Positions 15,713-27,329 of a stretch of DNA of 64,000 nt are shown in pieces. Position numbers and translations under genes: made by a program. The stretch spans positions 1,116,001 to 1,180,000 of the forward strand of contig NZ_VIVK01000001.1 of assembly GCF_007828865.1 (NCBI RefSeq). The letters are read 5' to 3'. The first letter of the stretch is position 1. Each line of letters starts with the position of its first letter. Origin of the DNA: Kribbella amoyensis. GTDB taxonomy: Bacteria; Actinomycetota; Actinomycetes; Propionibacteriales; Kribbellaceae. The notes below the pieces were generated by a model. That model was not told where the DNA came from, ran no database searches, and was given only the letters and a program-made list of their open reading frames with translations.

Positions 15713-16909
15713 ATGAACGTTCAGTACCCGGTCGCGCTGAGTGGGGCGAAGAGCTCCACTCTGATGTGGTCGCAGGAGCACGAGGTTGGTGCGCAGGCGC
15801 TGCAGCAGCTCCGGAACATCGCCGCGCTGCCGTGGGTGCACGGCGTCCGCGTGATGCCGGACGTGCACCTGGGCAAGGGCGCGACCGTAGGGTCCGTGAT
15901 CGCGATGAAGCAGGCGGTGTCGCCGGCCGCGGTCGGGGTCGACATCGGGTGTGGCATGGAAGGCGTCCTGACGTCGCTGACCGCGGCGGACCTGCCGGAG
16001 GACCTGTCGGCGATCCGCTCCCGGATCGAGGCGGCGGTACCGGTCGGCTTCCGGGCGCACGAGTACCCGGTGAGCATCCGGCGGCTCGGGCTCGACCCGC
16101 GGGCGTGGGACCGGCTGTGGGGTGCGTTCACGAGCCTGCACGACGGCGTGCAGGACCGAGAGAAGAAGGCGCATCAGCAGATGGGGTCGCTCGGCGGCGG
16201 CAATCACTTCATCGAGGTCTGCCTGGACGACGAGGACCGGGTCTGGCTGATGCTGCACTCGGGCAGCCGGAACATCGGCAAGGAGCTCGCGGAGCGGCAC
16301 ATGCGGATCGCGCGGGACCTCCCGCACAACGCGGACCTGCCGGACCGTGACCTCGCCGTCTTCCTCGCGGGGACGCCACAGATGGACGCGTACCGTCGCG
16401 ACCTCGGCTGGGCGCAGGAGTACGCCTCGCGGAACCGCGCGGTGATGCTCGCCCTGGTGATGCAGGCGGTGCGGGAGTCGTTCGAGCACGAGATCACGTT
16501 CGAGCGGCCGATCTCCTGCCACCACAACTACGTGGCGGAGGAGACCATCGACGGCCACGACCTGCTCGTCACCCGCAAGGGCGCGATCCGGGCGGGGTCC
16601 GGCGACCTGGGCCTGATCCCGGGGTCGATGGGCACCGGCTCGTACGTCGTCCGCGGGCTCGGCTCGGAGCGCTCGTTCTACTCGGCCTCGCACGGGGCAG
16701 GCCGGCGGATGAGCCGCAACGAGGCGAAGCGGCGGTACACCGTGGACGACCTGGTCGCGCAGACGGCCGGGGTCGAGTCGCGGAAGGACGCCGGTGTGCT
16801 GGACGAGATCCCGGCGGCGTACAAGGACATCGAGTCCGTCATCGCGGCGCAGTCCGACCTCGTCGAGGTCGTCGCCCACCTGAAGCAGATCATCTGCGTC
16901 AAGGGCTGA
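15713..16909 (+). CDS. rtcB: RNA-splicing ligase RtcB
   Basis: RtcB joins RNA 2',3'-cyclic phosphate or 3'-phosphate ends to 5'-OH ends using GTP and Mn2+, via a guanylated His. This protein has 398 residues, near the short bacterial length. Motifs seen: MPDVHLGKG, VDIGCGME (metal Asp77 and Cys80), GGGNHFIEV, HSGSRNIGK, TRKGAIRA, and SASHGAGR carrying the guanylated His near residue 327. All key residues are present. A GAAGGAG site precedes the ATG. It is flanked by tRNA-Gln upstream and tRNA-Ser downstream on the same strand, which points to tRNA repair or maturation. Confidence 0.95.
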   Translation: MNVQYPVALSGAKSSTLMWSQEHEVGAQALQQLRNIAALPWVHGVRVMPDVHLGKGATVGSVIAMKQAVSPAAVGVDIGCGMEGVLTSLTAADLPEDLSAIRSRIEAAVPVGFRAHEYPVSIRRLGLDPRAWDRLWGAFTSLHDGVQDREKKAHQQMGSLGGGNHFIEVCLDDEDRVWLMLHSGSRNIGKELAERHMRIARDLPHNADLPDRDLAVFLAGTPQMDAYRRDLGWAQEYASRNRAVMLALVMQAVRESFEHEITFERPISCHHNYVAEETIDGHDLLVTRKGAIRAGSGDLGLIPGSMGTGSYVVRGLGSERSFYSASHGAGRRMSRNEAKRRYTVDDLVAQTAGVESRKDAGVLDEIPAAYKDIESVIAAQSDLVEVVAHLKQIICVKG

Positions 16910-16915
16910 ACCGCC

Positions 16916-16946
16916 CGCCCGTCGTCCTCAGGGGAGACGACGGGCG
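16916..16946 (+). other. Eleven-base-pair hairpin between rtcB and tRNA-Ser
   Basis: CGCCCGTCGTC ... GACGACGGGCG with a nine-base loop and no T-run, ten bases before tRNA-Ser. Matches the hairpins elsewhere in the array. Confidence 0.6.
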
Positions 16947-16955
16947 GCCGGTCTG

Positions 16956-17044
16956 GGTGAGATCCGCCTGCTGGCAAGGGCAGCGGTTTGCTAAACCGTC
17001 GATCGGCCCCGGCCGGTCCGCGAGTTCGAATCTCGCTCTCACCG
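16956..17044 (+). tRNA. tRNA-Ser(GCT)
   Basis: Class II tRNA of 89 bases: acceptor GGTGAGA/TCTCACC, anticodon stem GCGGT/ACCGT with loop TTGCTAA, long variable arm around CGGCCCCGGCCG, T arm GCGAG-TTCGAAT-CTCGC. The sequence differs from the usual actinobacterial tRNA-Ser(GCT) as I remember it. Confidence 0.85.
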
Positions 17045-17092
17045 CAAACTCCCTTGTTGACAAGCTCTCTCAGGCTGATGAGCTTGCGATGG

Positions 17093-17284
17093 TCACTCGT
17101 CGTCGAGCCATTCCGCGCCGGACACGTCACGGTGATAGCCCTTGTGGTGCCCGTTCACACAGGCGCTCCCGGTCATCGGATTCTCGCCGTCACAGCGGTC
17201 GGTCGGCCGCATCGCGGGCCAGCCGGTGTCGTTCGGTTCGCCACCCCACTCCACCGTGAGGTGAGAAGCAGCTCCTGATGCCAT
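17093..17284 (-). CDS. Small Cys/His-containing protein, last gene of the HTH cassette
   Basis: Open frame of 63 residues from an ATG, 44 bases downstream of the HTH/DUF5753 gene on the same strand. It contains RCDGENPMTGSAC and GHHKGYH, so zinc binding is possible. No known domain recognised. Its ending EWLDDE and high acidic content suggest a soluble protein. It could also be a chance frame, as the codon pattern is only moderately convincing. Confidence 0.4.
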   Translation of the reverse strand: MASGAASHLTVEWGGEPNDTGWPAMRPTDRCDGENPMTGSACVNGHHKGYHRDVSGAEWLDDE

Positions 17285-17328
17285 GTTCGAACCGTAGAAG
17301 CGCTTCGCGATCAGCAGCTACAGAGTTG

Positions 17329-18189
17329 CTATTGGTTGCTCCCCGAGAGTTCGTTCTGGAGACCGACGATGATTCTTCGGGCGTCTCGTCCGTAGAGTGC
17401 CGGCCGTCGCAGATGATCGAACATCCGCGCATAGAGCGAGACCTCTTGAGGTTGGGTGACCTCGATACTCGCTGTCGGGGTCTCCAGACTGACGAGCTTG
17501 TCGTCGAAGATCCAGAAGCCCGCCTGCCCGATCACGTCGCGCTCGGCGTTCCTCGGCACGATGCCGATGGACACGTTCGGCAGACTCATCACCGACAGCA
17601 GCCGGTCCAGCTGCCCAGCAAGCGTCTCGGAACCGCCGAAGCGGGTAGAGAGCGCTGCCTCCTCGAGTACGACCGAGAAGGTCTTGCTGCTCTGGTAGAG
17701 GACCCCCTGGCGGACCATGCGCGCCTCGACTGCCTCGTCCATGTCGTTTCGTGTGTCGAGGAAGCCGAACCAGAACTTGAGCATCGCCCGCATGTACTCC
17801 GCGGTCTGGAAGAGACCCGGGACGGCGTGGTGTTCGTAGATGCGGAATCGCTCGGTTCGCTCGTACAACGGCACCGGCGCGAGCATGAACTGCTTCAAGC
17901 CTGCGCGAGCCTGCCGCTTGAACTCCAGGTACATCGACTCGACCGCCCGCGCCTGAGCGATGAGGTCCGGCACCTGCTCCTCGGCAGCACAGAAGCCGCA
18001 CCACGTGCGAAGGTCCTGGTCGGTGGGGCTCTGCGCCCCGTTCTCTATCTTCGAGATGCGCGTGAAGTGCCAACCGGTCGCGGCTGCCAGCGCACGACCG
18101 GTCAGCCCGGCGTCCTTCCGTATCTCCCGCAGGCGCAAGCCGAGGGCTTCTCGCGCCTTTCTGGCAGCGTCAGACGGGCTTGTAGTCAC
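17329..18189 (-). CDS. Helix-turn-helix regulator with DUF5753 domain
   Basis: Regulator of 286 residues from the GTG at 18189. The N-terminal Xre-type helix-turn-helix is LREIRKDAGLTGRALAAATG with the recognition part WHFTRISKIENG; the rest is the DUF5753 ligand/dimer domain (YEHHAVPGLFQTAEYMRAM, then VRQGVLYQ, then VSIGIVP). The family is abundant in actinobacteria and includes WhiJ-type regulators. Its start overlaps the DUF6879 gene by 20 bases, so the two are translationally coupled. It lies antisense within the tRNA/RtcB island. Confidence 0.9.
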   Translation of the reverse strand: MTTSPSDAARKAREALGLRLREIRKDAGLTGRALAAATGWHFTRISKIENGAQSPTDQDLRTWCGFCAAEEQVPDLIAQARAVESMYLEFKRQARAGLKQFMLAPVPLYERTERFRIYEHHAVPGLFQTAEYMRAMLKFWFGFLDTRNDMDEAVEARMVRQGVLYQSSKTFSVVLEEAALSTRFGGSETLAGQLDRLLSVMSLPNVSIGIVPRNAERDVIGQAGFWIFDDKLVSLETPTASIEVTQPQEVSLYARMFDHLRRPALYGRDARRIIVGLQNELSGSNQ

Positions 18190-18688
18190 GGTGCGGGACT
18201 GACAGTGCCCAGACCTTCTTGAAGGCCACAGAACACATCTCGACAACGGCCACATCGGTGGTCGTCGTGAACGAAGTGTTCACGCCGGATCCGGCGTAAT
18301 GGAGGAAGACCACTCGCTCGTCGTCGAACAGGTAGTAGTCGTTGCCGGGGATGCAGATCGGTGAGGTCAGCCTGCGAGGCACCCACCGAATGTCCTCGCC
18401 TGCGTCCACCATCGGGCCGATGATCGCCTGGGTCCACCGCTGGTAGTCGCTCAGCGGTTCCGAGACGATCTTCGCCCTTCGTACAGTCCGACCGGCATCA
18501 ACATGGCTCCGCATCTTCCGGCACCACTCCTGCATCCACTCGAGGTCGTCAGGTTCACCTGCCGCCCACTTGGCCATGTACGGCAGTTCGACCTCGGTGC
18601 CGTAAGCATCCCGAGTCTCAAGATGAACGGCACTGCGCTGGAAGCTGCCGGTCAGTTCCGTCAACTCCTGCTCGGTGATCTGTTCCAC
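18170..18688 (-). CDS. DUF6879 family protein
   Basis: Protein of 172 residues from a GTG. The features RSAVHLETRDAYG near the start, RWVPRRLTSPICIPGNDYYLFD in the middle and FLHYAGSG are characteristic of DUF6879, a family found with HTH-DUF5753 regulators. Its biochemical role is unknown; by analogy with DUF397-type partners it may modulate the regulator. Second gene of the cassette, seven bases after the 66-residue gene. Confidence 0.8.
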   Translation of the reverse strand: MEQITEQELTELTGSFQRSAVHLETRDAYGTEVELPYMAKWAAGEPDDLEWMQEWCRKMRSHVDAGRTVRRAKIVSEPLSDYQRWTQAIIGPMVDAGEDIRWVPRRLTSPICIPGNDYYLFDDERVVFLHYAGSGVNTSFTTTTDVAVVEMCSVAFKKVWALSVPHRDYKPV

Positions 18689-18695
18689 GAACGTC

Positions 18696-18896
18696 CTACG
18701 GCTGCGTGAAGAGCGGAATCATGCGGTCCGGGATCTCGACTGCCGTCTCGCCCTCCGGGAGGTTCAGCGCTGCGAGTGCGTCAGGGTCGGTCACCACCCA
18801 TCCCTGGACGACCCAGCTTCCCCGGTCGGTCTTGTAGAGCGTCGGCGAGTTCTGCGGGACAGACTCCGGGTCACCGGCTACGTACGTGAGTCTCAT
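18696..18896 (-). CDS. Small conserved first gene of the HTH/DUF6879 cassette
   Basis: Protein of 66 residues. Its pattern (YVAGDPESV, SPTLYKTDRGSW, VVTDPDALAAL, EIPDRMIPLF) I recall as a constant neighbour upstream of DUF6879/HTH pairs in actinobacteria. GGGAGC precedes the ATG. No catalytic motif. The three genes form a fixed small module of unknown signal. Confidence 0.7.
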   Translation of the reverse strand: MRLTYVAGDPESVPQNSPTLYKTDRGSWVVQGWVVTDPDALAALNLPEGETAVEIPDRMIPLFTQP

Positions 18897-19022
18897 GCTG
18901 CTCCCTTGTCTGTTGCGTTGCTCGAACTTGCTGACACCGAGTCTGAGGTTCCCAACTGTTGCGGTCCAAGGTTGTTGCTAGTTGTTGCTGGGCCGAGTCT
19001 CCCATGACGCGGCCTCTGCCAC

Positions 19023-19106
19023 GCAGAAGCGCCACCGGTGGGGAGGTGGGGCGGGCTGTAAACCCGTTGCCTTCGGGCTGGGCAGGTTCGAGTCCTGTCT
19101 TCTGCA
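19023..19106 (+). tRNA. tRNA-Tyr(GTA)
   Basis: Class II tRNA of 84 bases: acceptor GCAGAAG/CTTCTGC, anticodon stem GCGGG/CCCGT with loop CTGTAAA, variable arm GCC-TTCG-GGC, T arm GCAGG-TTCGAGT-CCTGT, discriminator A. It differs from the typical actinobacterial tRNA-Tyr, consistent with a second copy. Confidence 0.85.
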
Positions 19107-19165
19107 CGCGACCGGTCCAGGACGGGCCGGTGCCGACACCATTCGAGACGAGAGGGGGACCGGCC

Positions 19166-19366
19166 ATGGCCGACCTCAGATTGCAGCAGGGGAAGAGGAT
19201 TCCGGGCGGGCGGACCGGTGCTCCGGTGCAGCAGGGGCACGCGATGCGCCGCGTGACGCTGGCCTGTGGGCATGTGCAGCGGGACCGGATCGCGCATGCC
19301 GGGGACCACGTCTGGTGTGAGGCCGACTGCTCCGACTGGGTGCGGGTGGTCTCGGTCGACGAGTAG
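19166..19366 (+). CDS. Small putative zinc-binding protein between tRNA-Tyr and tRNA-Arg
   Basis: Protein of 66 residues with GAGAGGGGGA before the ATG. The second half, LACGHVQRD then HVWCEADCSDW, places a CGH and two later Cys residues as in a small zinc ribbon. The basic N-terminus (RLQQGKRIPGGRTG) suits nucleic-acid binding. Its position inside the array suggests a part in RNA handling; that is inference. Confidence 0.6.
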   Translation: MADLRLQQGKRIPGGRTGAPVQQGHAMRRVTLACGHVQRDRIAHAGDHVWCEADCSDWVRVVSVDE

Positions 19367-19375
19367 GACCGGTCA

Positions 19376-19465
19376 CCCACCACTCACCAACCCCGCCCGG
19401 CGCCGCAACGGCCGGCTCAAGCAACGGTTGGCTCCCAACCAACGAACGCGTTGGTGAGTGGTGGG
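19376..19465 (+). repeat. 16-bp perfect inverted repeat enclosing a Gly(CCC)-like anticodon arm
   Basis: Arms CCCACCACTCACCAAC (19376-19391) and its exact complement (19450-19465) enclose 58 bases. Inside, GTTGG-CTCCCAA-CCAAC has the form of a tRNA-Gly(CCC) anticodon arm, but no normal T loop is present. It may be a terminator-like structure, a broken tRNA or an unusual structured RNA. Confidence 0.6.
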
Positions 19466-19473
19466 AGTCCGCG

Positions 19474-19542
19474 CTCCCTGGTGACGGATGCACGCCTGGC
19501 CCTCCGAAGGCCGGGTCCCTGGTTCGACTCCAGGCAGGGAGA
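19474..19542 (+). tRNA. tRNA-Arg(CCG)
   Basis: Acceptor CTCCCTG/CAGGGAG, anticodon stem TGGCC/GGCCG (one U-G pair) with loop CTCCGAA, T arm CCTGG-TTCGACT-CCAGG, discriminator A. The D arm is small, making the gene only 69 bases. It is the last tRNA-like gene of the array, nine bases from the stop of the convergent oxidase gene. Confidence 0.75.
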
Positions 19543-19550
19543 CCCAACGA

Positions 19551-20917
<1,367 letters not shown>

Positions 20918-20921
<4 letters not shown>

Positions 20922-21784
20922 CCCTCGTCCTGCTCCGCCAGCAACCGGAGAATGAGCTCGGCCCGGCGGACCCGTTCCCGGCCGAGCGCCTCGGCGGTCC
21001 CGGCGAGGTGCTGACCGACCGGGTAGATGTTCGGCGCGTTCCGCAGCCCCATCTTCAGGTACACCGGCGCCGCGACCCGGACCACCTCGGGCACGTCGTA
21101 GAACCGGACGTGGCCGCCCTGGTCGTCCGGGACCTCGATGTACATGTCGATCGGTACCGTCGTCGCGGCCCGGATCTCGGCCAGTACCGGCAGCGGCAGG
21201 TCGGTGGAGACGTTCAGCGACGTCGCTCCCAGCCGCTCGTACAGCGCGCCGGTGGTGGCGTTCGGCAACGGCATCAGCACGGACGTCTTCAGGACCAGGT
21301 CGGACGGCAGCGAACCGTCCTTCTTCAGCAGCCCGAGCAGTTCGAGTACCCCGAGGTCGCCGACCAGCAGGGACCGGACGCCGAGCTCGACGGCCCGGAA
21401 CGCGTCGCAGAGCGAGGCCGCGACCATCTCGTTGCCGCGTGCAACGTTGCCGACGGCGGCGGACACCTTGGCCTGGCCACCGATGTCCCAGGCGCCGCGC
21501 GGCCCGAGGAACAGGCAGACCTCGACGTCGTGAGCGGCGCCGAGCTCGAGCATCTCCTCGATCTCGCCGTCGGTCAGCATCATCACGCCGCTGCCCTGGG
21601 ACACCCGGTGCACCGTGACCCCGCGCGCCTTCGCCTCCTCCAGTACGGCCCGCATCACGCCGGGGCCCTCGCAGCTCGGGATCTCCACCTTGTACGGCGC
21701 CCCGTCGGCGAACCGCTTCTCGGACTCACCGCCCGCGGCGAATCCCCGATCGGCCAGCAACGCGCGCGCTTCCCGCAGATTCAT
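20918..21784 (-). CDS. U32 peptidase-like TIM-barrel protein
   Basis: Protein of 288 residues from the ATG at 21784. It has a repeated strand-helix pattern (KVEIPSCEGP, EVCLFLGPRGAW, TSVLMPLPNATTG, PIDMYIEVPDDQGG) consistent with a barrel, and I recall this family annotated as U32 peptidase-like beside LarA-like genes. The peptidase name is probably misleading; a role with a hydroxy acid or cofactor is as likely. Coupled by four-base overlaps to both neighbours. Confidence 0.55.
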
Positions 21785-23087
21785 GCCTCTCCCCAGCTTC
21801 TCAGTGAGCCCGACGCGTCGGTCAGGTCGTGGGCCGTCCCGGTGATCTCCAGGTCGAACCGCTCGGCCGCCTCGGCCAGCAGTGCCGGCGACACCAGCAG
21901 TTCGTGCGGCGACAGCGTGTCCCGGATCCGGGCCAGCCGCAGCCCGGCCCAGTCCCGGCGTCCACTCATCGCCGCGGCCGCGGTCACCGCGGCCAGGTCG
22001 TCGGCCAGCACCATCGGCAGCCGGGACCGCCGCGCTCCCCCGGCTCCCGAGGTCAGCGCGTTCACGTAACTCGCCCGCAGGTCGATCTGCTCCAGGATCC
22101 GAGCCGGGACCACGTCGGCCAGGCCGAGCCCGGACGCGTTCCCGTGCGACTCCGCGGACAACCGGTGCACCGTGATCGCGGCGATCGACGGCGACTCGAA
22201 CTCCTCGATCCCGTGCACCCAGCACCGGCCGATCACATTCGTGTCCATCCCGGTACCGGACTTGTTCTTGCCCATCTCGTCGACGACGAGCACATCCAGT
22301 TCGTCGAACGGCAGCCGGCCCAGCAAGCTGCCGGCCCTTTGCAGCAAGGCGTTCTCGGCCACCCCGGCGATCCCGTCGGCGGTGACGAGCTCGACCGCGG
22401 CCGTCTTCTCCAGCGCGTTCTCCAGGATCGCCAGCCCGCCCAGGATCTTGCCCTGGGCCACCACCATCCGGGCCGCCGCCTCGATCGCGGCTCCCAGTGC
22501 GGGGATCCCGCCGGCGTGCAACGCGGCCGCGCCGGCGTGGTTGCCGAGCCCGATCGCGAGGATCTTGGCCAGCCCGCTCTCGACCGGCCCGTGGAAGTCG
22601 GTGTGCGGCTTGATCCGGTTGACCAGCAGCACGCCGTCGGCCTTCGCCGCCAGCGCGTCGTGGTGGACCGGCGTCCCGTCCTCCAGGTGGCCGACGACCA
22701 CGGTCTCCATCGTCGCCTCGACCGGGCAGCCGACGGACTCGGGCGTGACCCCGAGGCCGGCCAGCATGTCCCGTTGGCCGTCCGCGGTCGCGCCGCCGTG
22801 CGACCCCATCGCCGGGACCACGAACGGCTCCGCGCCGACCGACTTCACCCAGTCCACGGCCGCCTTGACCACCGGTACCAGGTCGTGGATGCCGCGGCTC
22901 CCGGCCGTGACCGCGATCCGCTGCCCGGGCCGGACGGCCGCCGCCAACGGAGCGAGGGCGGCCAGTCCGGCGGCGTACGGGTCGGGCTCGGACGGCAGGT
23001 CGGGGAGCAGCCGGCGGATCGGGGTGACCTGCGGCAGGACACCGTCCGGCCGCAGGTCACGGATCGCCTCGAACGGCCCCCAGGACA

Positions 23088-23088
<1 letters not shown>
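21781..23088 (-). CDS. LarA-like (DUF2088, lactate racemase domain) protein
   Basis: Protein of 435 residues with the LarA N-terminal domain signature: GSRGIHD, VPAMGSHGGATADGQ and NRIKPHTDFHG. LarA racemises lactate with a nickel-pincer nucleotide made by LarB/C/E. None of those maturation genes is in the window, so either they lie elsewhere or this protein works on another 2-hydroxy acid. Its ATG overlaps the IlvD/Edd stop by one base (TGATG). Confidence 0.75.
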
Positions 23089-24973
<1,885 letters not shown>

Positions 24974-24977
<4 letters not shown>

Positions 24978-26431
24978 CGAGACACCTCCGCGGTGGTCAC
25001 GGTCCCGTTCACCCGGCGGCTGATCCCGGCGGGGTTGGCATCCTGCAGTACTGCGGGCAACAGCGCGTCCGGCGTGTCCTGGTACGCCACCGGCCGCTGG
25101 AACCGGCGCGCCGCGGTGACGCCGACGCTGGTGTGGATCGAGCCGACGGTCGACGGGAACGGGCCACCGTGGTGCTGGGCCCAGGACACGGCCACACCGG
25201 TGGGCCAGCCGTTCCACAACACGCGGCCGGCGCGCTCGGTGAGCAGCGGGAGCACCTTGCTCGCGAGCTCGGCGTCCGCGCTCTCCTCGGCGTGCAGGGT
25301 CGCGGTGAGGTTGCCCTCGAACGCCGCGACGGCCGCGAGCAGCTCGTCGGTGGAGGCGTACTCGACCACGATCGAGACCGGGCCGAAGCACTCCTCGAGG
25401 ATCTCCTCGCGACGCGCCAGCAACTCGGTCACCGTCGTCCCGAGCAGGGTGGCGCCGCCACCCTCGCCGAGGACGCGAACGCCTTCGACCTTGCGCAGCC
25501 GGTCGAGCCCCGAGGAGAACCCGTCCGCGATCCGGTCGTTCAGCATCTTCGCCGCGGCCACGCCGCCGGTCGCCTCGACCAGCTGGTCCGTCAGACCGTG
25601 CCCGGCCGGCAGGAAGAGCAGCCCGGGCTTGGTGCAGAACTGGCCCACGCCGAGCGTGAACGACCCGACGTACCCGGTCGCAATGTCATTGCCCCGGGCA
25701 TCGACCGCGGCCTGGGTGACGAACACCGGGTTGAGGCTGCCGAGCTCGCCGTAGAACGGGATGGGCTCCGGCCGGGTCACCGCGATCTCGTGCAGCGCCT
25801 TGCCGGCCGGGACGGAGCCGGTGAACCCGGCGGCGGTGATCCGCGGGTCCTTCAGCGCGGCCACGCCCACGTCGTACCCCTGGACCAGGCCGAACGTCCC
25901 GGCCGGGGCGCCTGCCGCGCGGAGCGCCTCGATCATCACCTCGGCGGTCTTGACCGACAGCTCGGGGTGACCCGGGTGCGCCTTGACGACGACCGGGCAG
26001 CCCGCGGCCAGCGCGGAGGCGGTGTCGCCGCCGCAGACGCTGAACGCGAACGGGAAGTTGCTGGCGGCAAACACCAGGACCGGGCCGAGCGGCACCAGGA
26101 CGCGGCGCAGGTCGGGGATCGGGACCGGCTTGCCCTCCGGGTTCGCGGTGTCGATGACGACCTCGAGCAGGGATCCCTCCTCGAGCACGTCCGCGAACAG
26201 CCGCAGCTGCCCGGTACTGCGGGCGACCTCGCCGCGCAACCGGGGCTCCGGCAACGACGTCTCCCGCTGCGCGATCGGGACCAGCTCGTCGACGGCCGCG
26301 TCGAGCGCGTCGGCGACGGCGCGGATCCAGCCGGCCCGGACCGACGGCGCGGAGGCGGCCAGCGCGGCCGCGGCCCCGCCGGCGTCGGCGAGTGCCTGCT
26401 CCAGCTCGGCCGGCGTGGTGTCCGGAATCAT
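24974..26431 (-). CDS. Aldehyde dehydrogenase, 2-oxoglutarate semialdehyde dehydrogenase type
   Basis: NAD(P)-dependent aldehyde dehydrogenase of 485 residues. The catalytic Cys is in GVGQFCTKPGL, the general-base Glu in YGELGSLNPVF, and the cofactor loop is GFTGSVPAGKAL. ELGSLNPV in place of the usual ELGGKNP marks the semialdehyde (KGSADH/AldH) subgroup of sugar-acid pathways. It probably makes 2-oxoglutarate in the last step. Start and stop overlap neighbours by four bases. Confidence 0.9.
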
Positions 26432-27318
26432 CGGTTCTCCTCCAGGCTCTCGGCGGCGAGGAACGCGAACGGTTCGCGGCCGACCGCCACCGTGTTGGTC
26501 AGGGTGCCGATCTCCGCGATCGCGATCTCGACCACGTCACCGGCCTGCAGCGCGAAGTCGAGCTCGGGCACGATGCCGGTCCCGGTCGCCAGGATCACGC
26601 CGTCGGGGAAGTCGTTCGGCACGAACAGCACGTCGATCAGGTCCTGCAGCCCGCGGACCAGTTTGGCCGTCGAGGTGGTGCCGGTGAAGACCTCGTCGGC
26701 GCCGCGCCGGATCACCAGGTCGATGGTCAGGTCCTTCGGGTCCGCGACCTCCCAGGCCGGCCGGATCCCGGCGGCCAGCGCGCAGCCACCGGCGAACACC
26801 TTGGCCTGCGGGATGTACAGCGGGTTCTCGCCCTCGATCGAGCGCGAGCTCAGGTCGTTGCAGATGGTGAAGCCGACGATCTCGCCGTGCGCGTTCGCGA
26901 CGATCGCGAGCTCGGGCTCGGGCACGTCGTGACCGGAGTCGGAGCGGATCCCGATCGGCTCGCCCTCGGTGACGAGCCGCCAGGCCGGCGACTTCAGGAA
27001 GAGCTCGGGGCGCTTCGCGGAGTACACCTTGTCGTAGACGTCCTGCTGGCTGCTCTCCTCCATCCGGGCACCGCGGGACCGCTCGTAGGTGACCCCGGCG
27101 CACCAGACCTCGCCGCGGCCGTCGAGCGGCGGCAGCAGCCGGACGTCGGAGACCGGCACCTCGTCGCCGAGCTTGCCGACCGCCGCCCGCAGGTCGTCGG
27201 CGGTCAGCCGCAGCAGCTCGGCCAGCTCGGTGAACCCGAGCACCGGCGCCACGGTGTCACCGGTACGGACGCCGGCCTGAGGCCGGCCTCCGGGGAGCTG
27301 GTATCGGACCAGGTGCAT
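26428..27318 (-). CDS. Fumarylacetoacetate hydrolase family protein, likely 2-keto-3-deoxy sugar-acid dehydratase
   Basis: FAH-fold enzyme of 296 residues. Metal-ligand and fold motifs: VWCAGVTYERSR near residue 72, PELFLKSP, then PEPELAIVAN (metal Glu) and ICNDLSSRSIEG. In operons with an IlvD/Edd dehydratase and a KGSADH this family supplies the second dehydration of the Weimberg route. The ATG at 27318 has AAAGG seven bases upstream; a GTG at 27333 overlapping the previous stop is an alternative start. Confidence 0.85.
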   Translation of the reverse strand: MHLVRYQLPGGRPQAGVRTGDTVAPVLGFTELAELLRLTADDLRAAVGKLGDEVPVSDVRLLPPLDGRGEVWCAGVTYERSRGARMEESSQQDVYDKVYSAKRPELFLKSPAWRLVTEGEPIGIRSDSGHDVPEPELAIVANAHGEIVGFTICNDLSSRSIEGENPLYIPQAKVFAGGCALAAGIRPAWEVADPKDLTIDLVIRRGADEVFTGTTSTAKLVRGLQDLIDVLFVPNDFPDGVILATGTGIVPELDFALQAGDVVEIAIAEIGTLTNTVAVGREPFAFLAAESLEENR

Positions 27319-27329
27319 GTGTTCGCCTT

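Noticed and set aside
14169..19542. Prophage or integrated element carrying tRNAs
   Set aside because: No integrase, portal, terminase or structural genes, and no second copy of a tRNA 3' end was seen as an attachment site.
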